From assembly GCA_911728455.2 (NCBI GenBank), contig OU452236.1, positions 8,426,171 to 8,490,170 on the forward strand: a stretch of 64,000 bases of DNA. Reading direction: 5' to 3'. The position numbers and the translations under genes are program-made. The stretch comes from Marthasterias glacialis (Eukaryota > Echinodermata > Asteroidea > Forcipulatida > Asteriidae). A model generated the notes under the pieces. That model searched no databases, was not told the origin of the DNA, and was given only the letters and a program-made list of their open reading frames with translations. Below, in pieces: positions 1-12,400 of this stretch (its first letter is position 1; each line of letters starts with the position of its first letter).

Positions 1-330
1 TATCCTGTTGGTAAATCATTACGTCACACACGTGCGTATCTGCTGCACGCCCAAAATTGTCGCGGCTTTCGGTTCCCAAAGCTGGGGTACGTTACTGTGT
101 TATTTTAAAACATTCATTCCTTCAGTCAAAGATATTTCTTATGAAAGAAACCGATATTTCTGATAAGACCTTGAGTCTTTGCAAGACACACGTGAAAGGC
201 AAGTCCAGAAACTATGTTGTTTTTACGTAAATCATCAAAGACAAAAAGTTCACTGCGTTTACTATGGTCTTCTGGCAATCGATGGAGCCAGTTTGTGTGA
301 AGTGGGCGTGACTTCAAGTGGAAGTACGTC
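1..330 (-). repeat. Orphan fragment of the 20.7-26.5 kb tandem repeat unit, inverted
   Basis: Bases 1-330, read on the minus strand, match the unit segments at 21600-21915, 24060-24385 and especially 26270-26545. Shared stretches include the ATCGATTGCC core and the AAGACTCAAGGTCTTATCAG block. The right edge at about 330 falls 70 bp before the first CCHCR1 exon. The left edge is cut by the window. Confidence 0.8.
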
Positions 331-399
331 ACACTTACCAGCAGGATTAGGGCACAGAAGTCTCCAACACCCTTTAATTTTGTTTGTGATGTCACACAG

Positions 400-3300
400 G
401 GAGAAGGACTCCACCATCGCATCATTGCAGAGTCAGCTAAGTCAACTCAGGACGTACATCGGAGACACTCAGAGCACCAGCCGGACCACGTCCCAATGGC
501 AGATAGAGATTGATAAACAACGCAAGAAGGTCAAAGTACGCAGAGCCCGACTTCAAATTTAGCTTAGTACAGGAAAGTCATGCTTAGCAGAGCGCAAAGC
601 ACTAAGATTCATCTCAAAGCCCCAGCTCAACATTGGTATGAGAAGAAAAAAATAAAATGTTCACAGATTTACATCTACCTTTTGTGGTATAAAGACAATG
701 ATGATAAAACCTATTTCCTGAAATATTTCTGCCTGAAGTGTTATCGTTTTTAAATAATAAATGAAATAAGATCCAAAATTAGTTTTCGTCTCAGTGAGAT
801 GAAAACTCTGCCTGTAGGCATGCGTACAAAAATGCTAAATGTAATTTTTACCGTTTTCTCACAAATGAAACAACGAAAAGAGCTGACATTTTCACAGTTT
901 GGATCTATTACAAATATCTTGATTTATGCAAAGAATGGAAGCATTTACAGTCAGTTTACCAATGTTGAGCTGGGGCTTTAAGATGAGTTGTCAGTATTAC
1001 CATAGTGATTTGTATTGTGACATCACACTTTGGTTAGCAGTTAGAATTTATTTGCATTTATAAGCAATCTTAGCTCTTTGTGAAATCGAGCCCAGATGTC
1101 TTAACTGCTAGATTACCAAGCTTTCTCGTTGTCGAGAGGCAAGTTTGAATCCTTTAGTTAGCAGGAAATGTCGCAAACAGTTTAATTGATGTAATAATCA
1201 CATCAAAATATCATTCTAGGCATTTTCCAAAGGTAGTCATGAATTTCTGATTTTTCTTTGTCTTGCCGCTTGATTGTCTTAAATTTGGTCTCTTACTAGG
1301 ATCTTGAGAGGGATCTTGATAATCAGAGGTCTTCCGTTCAGCTGCTGAATGTCCGACTATCTTCAGCCACTGAAATCCTTGCCATACAGGAGTCTGAATT
1401 GTCAAGGGTAAGGAGAACTCAATGTTCACGTCGATGCAACAAGGTCTATATATGCGTATACATACAACTAGATTTTATATAGCGGCTGTCTACGGGTGTC
1501 TCAAAGCGTTTATTGTTGAAGGGTAGGGCGGGGAGGAGGACACAATTTTCCATCGCTCCCAGGTGCCCCATGAAAAAATCCAGATGCATATAGCTTTGCT
1601 TCTTGCAAATCCCCTCCACGTCTTTGTTTAGTCTTATCTACCTTTATGCGTATGTTAATTTATTTGTAGAATGTACCTCTGCTACTGATTGTTTGCATTG
1701 ATGTGGAAATAAAATGAATAAATGAATGAATTAAAGAATTGAAAAAAATGGCCCCTCGGCCCCTCCACTGAAAAAGCAATGCCCCCCACCCAGTGAAAAA
1801 ATCTTGGCCATGCTGCTGATAGCTCTGCATAAATTATGGCGTTTGGTGTGATAAAGCGCTTTATGAAAACTGCATTTTTATTTTTTTTATTTTATTAATT
1901 TTTGGTTTGATTCTTATACTTCCAGCATATACTTCAGTGTAAGGCATGAATATAGTGATTTTGATTTGTTTCTTGGCAATCTTCAGGCTGTCTTTTTTTT
2001 TCTGATATTTTTTTAAACTACATAATGAAATTATTGGGGTTTTTATTTGAAGATGTTTCATCAAAAAGATAATCACACATGACGTTGTAGTATTTTATAG
2101 CATTAACAATATTGACCCATGCCTTCCCTCAGGTCAAAGGTGAAAGTTCAGACAATGGAAAGAAGTTACAGATTCTTTTAACAAGGTAAATATAGTGAGT
2201 TTATAGGGTCAGATGGTCGGCTGCAGATTGCGCCGCAGCAGACAGCCTTACCTGGATATAATAAGGTCTCATAAATCAAAAATGGCTTGGTACACCTGTC
2301 GTTAAATATTTACTATTCTACCTGGTAATCATGTGGTGAATGCACACACAAAATAATCATCAGCTGTTTTGAAACCACGGTCGACCAGCTGCCGCCGGGA
2401 TTCTTTTTTTTTTTTCCCGTCCCCTGGCAGGATTATTTTGTCGGAATTGCCGGAAGCATTTTTCTTTGAGAGTACCGCTGAGAGTACCGCTGAGAGTTCC
2501 GCTGGCACACAAAAACCCCTGACTTAAGCCAAGAGCTTAAAGATTCTCTTCATTGCATCGTGTGTTTTGTTTTCTCGACTGAGAAAATGTCACATTCACG
2601 TACCTCGAATTGCGGAACATTGGCCGTTACACACGGCACAGGATTGGTAGTAAACTCGGAACCATGGCTTGGTTTCCGGTTCACTCTGACTTACCTCAAT
2701 CGAGCCAAAATACAATGAATAAACAGTCAGAAGCCATTCGACAGGCTACTTCCGTGTAGCCTGGGGCATGACACACCTCGTTATACGATAGAGATTTTTT
2801 CCCCACTTTCATAAAGACTCTATCTATTGGGAAAATGAGTGCATCACAAAACTGAATTTGACCTTAGAGGCCCCCTGTAAGGCTTTGGCTTTGACTTAGG
2901 CACCATCCACCCGTTTTTAACCCAGTACCCAAGCCAGAGCCTAAGCGAAAGCCGTGGTTGTGAAAAGGCATTCAGGTTGGTTCAGTGGTTTCTTTCCCTG
3001 CCTATCACCTCAGTGGACCCCGGTTCGAATCCCGGACCGGAGCCTTATGTGTGGATCGGGTTTTCAGTCCCTACCTGATTGCGTGGGATTTCCCTATTTG
3101 GGGTTTTCCTCCCACATCTAAAACTGACATTTCTTCATCATCTTCTCTACACAGGTATCTTCAGGCCGATGGGTCACAGTGCAAGTCACTTTTAGGGTCC
3201 TTTGGTTTCATTACCAGAAAAATATGACAATAAAAAAGAGGGCCATGAATTTGTGCAGTTTTGAATAGTTCTGAATGGCTAAGTTAACTATACCAGAAAA

Positions 3301-3495
3301 TTTTATGGAAATAGGAGGATTTCAATTTTTAACAGAATCTTGACACAAACATCAACTCATCTTTCTGACTTCCATTCTTCACTTCCCCCTGATTTTCATG
3401 GTTACAGGTGGCGAGAGAAAGTATTTGAGCTTTTAGTTCAGCTGAAATCCCAAGATATAGTTGAAGAGACCATCACAAGGAATCACAAATGGCAG
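400..3495 (+). CDS. CCHCR1: CCHCR1 exons encoding the LRTYIGD to WREKVFELLVQLK segment
   Basis: Four exons, 400-535, 1300-1407, 2133-2185 and 3408-3495. The first begins with one base of a split codon and encodes EKDSTIASLQSQLSQLRTYI, aligned with human LRAYVG. Two donors in phase are possible at its end, before 530 or before 536. The second is preferred because the distance from the conserved Trp to the next exon then equals the human spacing. Exon 1300-1407 encodes a 36-residue helix ending in LAIQESELSR (human LALQEEELTR). Exon 2133-2185 is only 53 bp, and its last codon is completed by the G that opens the next exon. The ends of 3408-3495 are fixed by TTACAG before it and CAG|gtgtgt after it. 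Confidence 0.9.
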
Positions 3496-6400
3496 GTGTG
3501 TTTTCCTACAGTAAAGAGATCAAGTTGCTGTGATTAATTCAGAGGCAGCATGGCTAGGCAGTGTGGACTTTTAGAGATCAAGTTGTAGTGATCAATTTGT
3601 AGGCAGCATGGCAAGTCAGTTGATATCAATTTGTAGCGATCAATTTGTGGGAAGCATGGCTAGGCAGTGTAGAGATCAGTTTGTAGTGATCAATTTGTAG
3701 GCAGCATGGCTAGGCAGTGTTGATATCAATTTGTAGTGATCAATTTGTAGGCAGCATGGCTAGGCAGTGTAGAGATCAGTTTGATGATGATATATAGCAA
3801 GTATTTTCATTGGCTATTGACCTCCCATAGTTTCACAGAAGGCCAATACGAAGCAAGTTTAAATTGTGTAGTTGTAGTGATCAATTTGTAGGCAGCATGG
3901 CAAGTCAGTTGATATCAATTTGTAGCGATCAATTTGTGGGAAGCATGGCTAGGCAGTGTAGAGATCAGTTTGTAGTGATCAATTTGTAGGCAGCATGGCT
4001 AGGCAGTGTTGATATCAATTTGTAGTGATCAATTTGTAGGCAGCATGGCTAGGCAGTGTAGAGATCAGTTTGATGATGATATATAGCAAGTATTTTCATT
4101 GGCTATTGACCTCCCATAGTTTCACAGAAGGCCAATACGAAGCAAGTTTAAATTGTGTAGTTGTAGAGATCAATTTGTAGGCAGCATGGCTAGGCAGTGT
4201 AGAGATCAATTTGTAGGCAGCATGGCAAGTCAGTTGATATCAATTTGTAGCGATCAATTTGTGGGAAGCATGGCTAGGCAGTGTAGAGATCAGTTTGTAG
4301 TGATCAATTTGTAGGCAGCATGGCTAGGCAGTGTTGATATCAATTTGTAGTGATCAATTTGTAGGCAGCATGGCTAGGCAGTGTAGAGACCAATTTGATG
4401 ATGATATATAGCAAGTATTTTCATTGGCTATTGACCTCCCATAGTTTCACAGAAGGCCAATACGAAGCAAGTTTAAATTGTGTTGTCATCAAGCCGCTCA
4501 GAAAGACTTTCCGGCTTTGTAGGTAATTTGCTGAGCAGCTGTGAGCGGTGCGCCACAGGCAACGAGTAATGGTCTCACATGAGAGTCTCACTCTGCATTT
4601 TCCAGGTTTTTATACTTCTATGGAATACTATCACCTACTTCAATGTTGTTTTAAACAAGCACCTAGAAGTCAAAGCGGGACGGTCCATTGACAAAAAGGC
4701 TTAGGTGGTGTCCTTAGCAACAGTCGTAGCCGAAGCCGCCAAATCGGATCCGGCCTTAAATTCTTTCTCCATTCCATCATTTCGTGTTTGCTCAGGTTGC
4801 TGATTTGGACGAGAAGATCGTCAGTCTGCAAAATAAATGCCATCTTTTGGAACATACCATTGCCGATAGGGATGCACAGCTTCAGCTGGAGAGGGGAGAA
4901 ATTCAGGTGAGTTAATGTTTGAGTCATAAATTCAAATTAACAATATTTCACTAAAATGTCTTCCTTTGTTTTTAAACCGATGATGACCCAGTCAGTTTCC
5001 CTTAGGGGTTATTACTTGATATTAGAAATAAAAAGTCGCATCTCCTTAAGATGATCCCGCTGCTGCCACTTCCCAGGTTGTATCCTTGCTGTTCTACTCA
5101 GTGCTGTCTGAGTCTGCTGTGCAGAAAAAGAAAATCTAAAGACTACTCTGGTGGGATTCAAACCCAAAACATTTTGCATTTGGTGTGTTGTGGCTGAGGG
5201 GATAAGAACACCGGACTCAAGCTCTGGTGTTTCTTATCAGCAGAGTGTGGGTTCCAGTCCCGGTCTTAACATCTTTGTGCTTAAGCAAGACACTTAACCA
5301 TTATTGCTTCATCCTTTGGACGGGACGTAAAACCGTAGGTCCCGTGCCTTGTGTAACGCACGTAAAAGAACCCAGTGACACTTATCGCTAAGAGAAGGGG
5401 TTTGCCCCAATGTTTCTGGCAGTGGCTGCTGAATGCGCTGCACCTTTTACATCCTTATAAGGTGCTACATAAACGGGTCTGGAAATTTTAAAACTTCAAA
5501 GACCTGTCTTTAAAAAATAATACAAATTGCATGTGTGGCCAGTGCCTTAAGCACTCGCCTCTCACCACTGTGGCCATATGTGAGTATAGTTTTGCTTTGG
5601 TTCTCTCTTTTGCCCATTGGTTTTCCTCTCTCCGGAAATATCAAACACTTTAGATCTCGGGCTGTGCTCCATAGTCATATATATATGGGTTGATGTGGCT
5701 GGCTGCCAAAGGCGCCCTAGAATGCATGCAGCTCAAGACATGTGTAGCCGCGTCCTTTGCAATTCAGCTTCTCAGCTGCCAGTAAGGATGATTAGCCTCC
5801 CAAATTTTAATTATTATAATTATATAAAACTCCATTATTATTATTATTATTATTGATCAAAATGGAGTTAGTCTCAGTTTTTGGTACTTCACCTAAGTTG
5901 TACATATTTCTTTTATTTACAGAGTCTTCAAGAGGAGTTGATGTCAGTTCAACAGGTGGCTGAGTTACTTGATTCCAGACTCAATGGATACGAAGAGGCA
6001 GTGCCTAGACTTGTGTCCCTACTGCTAAGGTAAGCAACTCAGTGTGGTCTTCCCCCAGTCCACTCGAAATAAATAAAAATAACACCAATTTATTAGGCAC
6101 TTCTTAAACATTGTATCACAAAAATTTGCCGCTGGGTTTAGTACCAATCCTATGCCGTGGCCCACAGCCAAGGTGTTTCAAATTCGCCATGCACGTATTT
6201 GGAGTTGCTGAAAGACATCTCTAAAATGCAAAAGGTTGTGGGTTTGAATCCCACCAGGATTTTTCTGCAGGACTCAGAAAGTACTGAGTAAACAGCCTTA
6301 AAGCATTCCTGCAACCATCTCAACTCCTGTGGAGTATGCAGCACCGGCAGCCAAATTGGCACACTGGTGGCTAATCATTCACATCAACGATACCCTCGCA

Positions 6401-9400
6401 GGTACCCATTTACACCTGGGTGATGTGAGAAGTAATTATGGTTTAGTAACTAGCTCAAGGACACAAGCGCCACAACCAGGATTCGAACCCACACTCTGAT
6501 GCCTCTGAAACAAAATATCTGGGTGACCTTTGTTCCAGTATTCTGATTTCACACAATGACATGTTTAAAAGCATCGCCCGTGTGCTGGCTCGGACAATAT
6601 TTGCTCGTACACGACATACAGCGTTTACTGGTTAAATTACTAGACTCTGGCCAGTGATCCAGTAAGTGTTTCAATCCCTGTCGAGAAGTTTTTGCCACTA
6701 GCCTTCCGAAACCAGCAACACAGGGCCCTTTTCAGGCTTTGGATCTGGCTTAGGGTCCAATAGTTATTTTGAAAACAGGCACTTTCGTTACACGGCTTCA
6801 AACAGTTGGATGGAGCCGAAGCCAGAGCCGAAAGCCAAAGCCGTGCTTTCGAAAAGGGCCACAGTGATATAAGACCTTTATCGTTATCATATTTTTTGTT
6901 GTTGTAACAGTTTTCAGGTGACCCATAAAGCGCATGAAGAGAATCTGACTAGTGTATCTGCCAAACTTACCTCCTTCGATCATCGTGTCAGTTTCGCCGT
7001 CGGCCGCATCAATATTTTAAAAGGTGACTATTTGAAAGACGCAGAGAAAGAGCATAGGAGATTGATGGCTAAATAAATAAGATATAAAATAAGATTTTAT
7101 GGTTTTAAAATTCCGAAAAAGGTCTCTAGATTTTAGGGTTTCCAATGGATCCCTTGCATTTGATGACACAAGCTCAAACAGCGCCCTCACTGAGGTCAAG
7201 GGAAGACCTATCATTGGCTGAGAGTTGCACGTGGTGCGTATACATTTGACCTCAGCCATGGCAGTTTATTTTGTAGGGGGTCTGTGGAATAAGATATCAT
7301 CAAAAATATTTACTCATTTTAAGTAGTGTTTGTGAGTGAAGAAGTAGACACTGATGCTTAACGAGCTTTCATCAGAAAACTTGAAAGTAATTAGAACTGT
7401 TTTATGGTAGATTACAGAATGTTGTTGTTGTGGTTGTTGTTGTTGCTGTGTTGTTGTTGTTGGTTGTTGTTGTGGTTGTTGTTGGTTAATTGATTGCTGA
7501 TCTGTCTGTCTTTTTGTCTTGTCCGCTGGGCCTTTTAAATTTGTTTACAATTTTGTTTCTTCATTTTCCTAGTATTTCTTGTTATTAATGTCTTGTTTCC
7601 CGAAGTCTAATAGTGGATATTCCATGTCAATGATTCAGGGTTACTGGCTAGGAAAGATGCAATATGGCGACTTAAAGAGGAAGAACAATCAGGAACTCCG
7701 CCAGAGCAGACTGATGGAGATAAGATGGACGACGGAGACAAAGACAGTGAAAGCAATAGGTATGTATAGACATATACTTGGAAAAAAACCACTTCTCTAT
7801 AAGTTGTGGCGGTTCTGAAAAAAGGCGTTATTGTAACAACTCAACGTTTCGATCAGTATGCTCTGATGGTCTTCAGGAGAATGCAGGCTGTTCAAGTACC
7901 GTAGGCAGATTGGTTAAGGCAGGAAATTGAAACTAAATTTTGTGGAATACGATTTTTGAAAAGCAACTTAATTGTAACGATATACTCGCCTACTTCCATA
8001 AACCCCTCAGAAACTGCCGTTAACTTTTCTCCTCTTGTACAAGGTTGACATACCAGCAGCTTGGCATGGAATTACAGCGAGTGACACACGAGCGTGACGC
8101 CCTAGCCACCAGAATCAAACAAGACACAGAGACTATGCAGCAGCAGTATGACGCCATCAAGTGCAAATGTAATATAACCAGTTTGCAGTGTTAAATGACT
8201 CGTGACTCAGACTCGAGTCATATTTTTGATAACTCGGACACTTTTGATAACTCTTGACTCAAACTCGACCATCTAGACTCGGGACTTCAGACTCAACCAT
8301 CAACGTTTGTGACTTGGGTCTCGAATGTTTGTGGCTCGGAACTCAACAGCAAAATGTTCTTTATTTTAACATATGAACTTCTTGAAAATTGTGAATTGTG
8401 AAATTTCTCTTTTGACTGGCGGTCAGGCTGGACGGGAAAAAATGGAAGATTCCGGGCAGGGGAGGGGAGGGGAGGGGTTAAAGCAATTTAGATTTGAAGC
8501 CCTTTTGACTACTAAAAATACATAATTACAAAGAAGGACCTTACAGCACTCAGCCAACGATATATAGATTAATTTGTACCTTTAAAAAAATGAGCAATTT
8601 GGAGTACGAGTCACTTAATGTGAAATTTCATCATTTAATAGTTGAATCCAGACAAGAGCAAGATGGCTCAACGATTCAGGAACTACAGCTTCAGATTCAG
8701 CAACTGTCCAAGGTAAGGCTGGCTACTATTAACCCTCCTACTGTCTGACCATTCAATATTATTCACTGTGGTTTTAACCTTTGAATGATGGATGAACTAT
8801 GCCAGCCTGCAATATGATATGTGGTGAATGCATCAACACAGTACACAGTCAACCCTCCTACTGTCTGACCATTCAATAACATCCACTGTGGATGTTAGAT
8901 AAACTATGCCCCAGCCTGCAACATGATATCATGTGGTGGGTACATCTACACAATACACACATGTATAGTTCTCTGCAAAGTTTTACCGCCATACACAACC
9001 TCTGCAGCGGAATGGTTTCAAATACTTAGTCAACTCGCTGGAAATGTTACCAACAGTCAACAGGTGAATGCTATAATTTAGTCAAAAATGTTGTCTTGTA
9101 TTGGAACAGGTTACATGTTATTTGTTTGCTTGTGTAGAGTTTGGAGAGCAGGTCCGCTAAACTTGATCGAGCCGAAACAGACTGCCAGGAATCCACTCAG
9201 TCAGCGAGTAAATTGAAGATGGAGTTGGCTAAACTTCAGCTGTCAACTGATAGAGGTATTCAAAGATTATCCATGTGACAGTATTTAAGCCACTGGCAGC
9301 TAAGTGAAGTTGCCTAATCCCACACTGTGCTAATCCCATTTCAAGCAGTGAGTAACTTGAAGATGGAACTTTAACTGTCAACTGATAGAGGTATTCAAAG

Positions 9401-12400
9401 ATTATCCATGTGACAGTATTTAAGCCACTGGCAGTAAGTGAAGTTCCCTAATCCCACACTGTGCTAATCCCAGTGCTAATCCCATTTCAAGCAGTGTAAA
9501 TTGTAAATTGAGGATGTTACTTCAACTGTCACCTGAAAGAGGTATTAGAAGACTATCCATCAAGAGTATTTAAGCTGCTGGCAGTTAAGTGAGGTTCCCT
9601 AATCCCACTTTTCTAATCCCATTCAAATCCGATTTCTAGCACTTAAGTCAGTGACTTTATTTTAAAGATGGAGCTTGCTGAAAAAGCTAAACTGTCAACT
9701 GGTTGATGTATTTAAAGATTATCCCTGTTGCAGTATTTAAACCACCAGCAGTTAAGTGAGGTTCCCTAATCCCAGTTTGTGTATCCCATTGCTGTAAATC
9801 CCAGTGCTAATCCCATTACAAATCCCACTGTTGATCCCTGAGGGTGTAAACCCAGTCATATGAAGTTGACATGCCTTTATGTCGGTTCTTTGTAGTGTTA
9901 CCAAGACAGCTTTGCAGGTCTTTATTTATTTCATTGACAATTAATTTGTAATCCCAACAGTGTCTGCTGAAAAGATGGCCGCCATGGAGTCTCAACTGAC
10001 AGAGCAGCTATTAGAGATGGAGCGCAAACTCAACGACGCCAGACGGGAACAAGCCAAAGCTGGTACGTTGATTAATCATTTAACAGCACCTCTTAGTTTG
10101 GTATATTAAGTGTTGAGGCAGCTGTCTCCCATCAAATCTCTGTTTTATTGTAAGGTTACCTCAATCTAGAGTACAAAACAGTCAACAGAGGGCACTGTTG
10201 TGTGCAACTTAGAGCAAGTTCGATCAAGGACCATAGTTGACCATAGTTTGACTAACTCTGATCGAACTCATGCTAGTCAACGATGGTTGGACTAGTCTAG
10301 TCGACTATTCATGACTAGCCTATCGAGGTTGGCCGCATCGCCGGTTACCAATAGTCGTTTCATAAGCACAGTGCAGAGGGGACCAGTTATCAGTATTGCG
10401 TGATGACGTTGATTGACATCAATTTTCTCGTGGTCCATTGATGTCACATGACTAGAGTCGTTTACACTTCAACTGCAGTACGCATGCACAACGTAGGTCA
10501 CTAACCAACCACTAGTTAACCATTGGTCCTTGATCGAACTTGCTCTTAGGAAAAGAACGTGGAGAACGCTGAGTCCAACTGTTGTCTGTGTCTGCCGCCC
10601 TCTATGTCAGCTGTGAACATAGATTATCAAAACCGTGTGACCTGGTTTAACCTCTCCGGCATTTTTTTCCCTCCTTCTGTGCATCTTTCTTCAGTTGTTT
10701 CCCTGAGACAGCTTGAGCGGCAGATGGTTCGAGAGCGGGACAGATCAGCCGAGATCTTGAAGACTCAAGAAGAGCATCTTCAGTTGGAGATCGAGAGGTT
10801 AAGGTCCCAGCTCAGAGGGGCTGAGAAAGACCGGAATCTACTCATGGTAAAGAGGACACTGTTTTATGCCAAAGACGAGGCCGTTGATTTATTTATTATT
10901 TTTTTTGCTGCTTTTATTTTCATGGATTTTTCCTTTGCCTTTTTCACACATCTATTTCGGCTCCAGTCAGAGTGAACCGGGGATCCAGCCTTGGTTGCAG
11001 ATGTAGTACCATTTCTCGGCCTTAGCTTCCGGCCGAGGTTTTGCAATTCACGGTGCATGTCTTTGACATTTTCTCGATAGAGAAAATCTTGGTGCTATAA
11101 AGAGAATTTTTGTTCTCTTGACTTTGTGAAATCAACGTTATTTTGTGCCAGCGGTACTCTCATAGAGAAATGATTCCGGTAATTCCGAGAAAACGATCTG
11201 TCAGGTTTGATCGGAAAAATTGAGCAACGGGTTAAGGAGTGTTGATCTGTATTTCAGGCATGAGATTTCTCAGGATTTGTCCTGATTTCAGGATTTTCTT
11301 AAAATCTCCTTGAGCATTCAAATTTTCTTGAAAGAAGTAAAGCAGTTACAAAAGGGAGAAAGAAATAGTCCACATTGTGTCCAAACCTGTAGTTTTATAT
11401 TTTTGGTGATGCACAGAGTCTGTAATATCTGGGAGGTTCTGGGTCTAGAATAAAGGGGAACCCAGGCCTGCAAGCCATTTTCAGGAATTTTCACAAGTGG
11501 CAAATCTCATCCCTGGTATTTCTCTAGAGGATTGGCACTCCTGCGTGCTGGACCGGGACAGCCAAGATCACCGGGCAGGCTGGAGCTGCCGTATGGCCTC
11601 GACTTGATTGGCTGAAGGTTTATACACTGACCAGGGTTTTCCCTATGCACAAGCTAGCATATCGGGCTGTTAAGCATGAAATTATGGCTGATACGCAAAA
11701 CAAAATAATAATAAATAAATCAATTAAACACTTTTTTTTTATAGATTTTGATAACAAGTTTTCAAAAAATCCTAACATAAAACCATTTTAAATGCTCCAG
11801 ATTGCACAGTAGAGCTTTTCAAACCGAACATAAACATTACATAAAACCATTCCAAGAATCTGCTACCAATTCAGCGTGCTTCGGCCACACTTTCAAACTT
11901 TGGGTCCAGAATGCCCCTCAGCTTTGAAAAATCCTGGGGAGAACCCTGGACTGACCTTTAATTGTTAAATGTTTCAATTGATTACAGTCGACGCTTAAGC
12001 AGGAAGGCCTGATTGGACAATATAAAACACAGAGGGCAGTAGTTCGAGGGATGGATGGTGAAGACGGGAATTCAGTACAAGCAAAGACCACTAGAAATTC
12101 AGCAAGACCGGGTCTGGCAAACCAGCAAACCAAACAGAAAGGTATTTCTTGAAGACTGTGAAATCCGATTAATTAAAAAAACTAATCGAGTAAAATCAGA
12201 GTAGTTCAAAAAAGAACTGGTTAGTTTTCAATCTGAAAGCTCACAGATAATAATAACGATAAAAAGGGAATAAAAGAGTAGTGAGGAAGTCTTAAACGGC
12301 CGTTTAAATCCAGAAGGGTCATGATTGTGTGATAGAGGACCAAGCCGAAGGTGAGGTCCTTTATTGCACGGCCACGATCCTGCAAGGTTTTAAACAGCTG

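Noticed and set aside
3541-4490. CRISPR-like array of regularly spaced repeats
   Set aside because: The units are tandem without unique spacers, in a eukaryotic intron.
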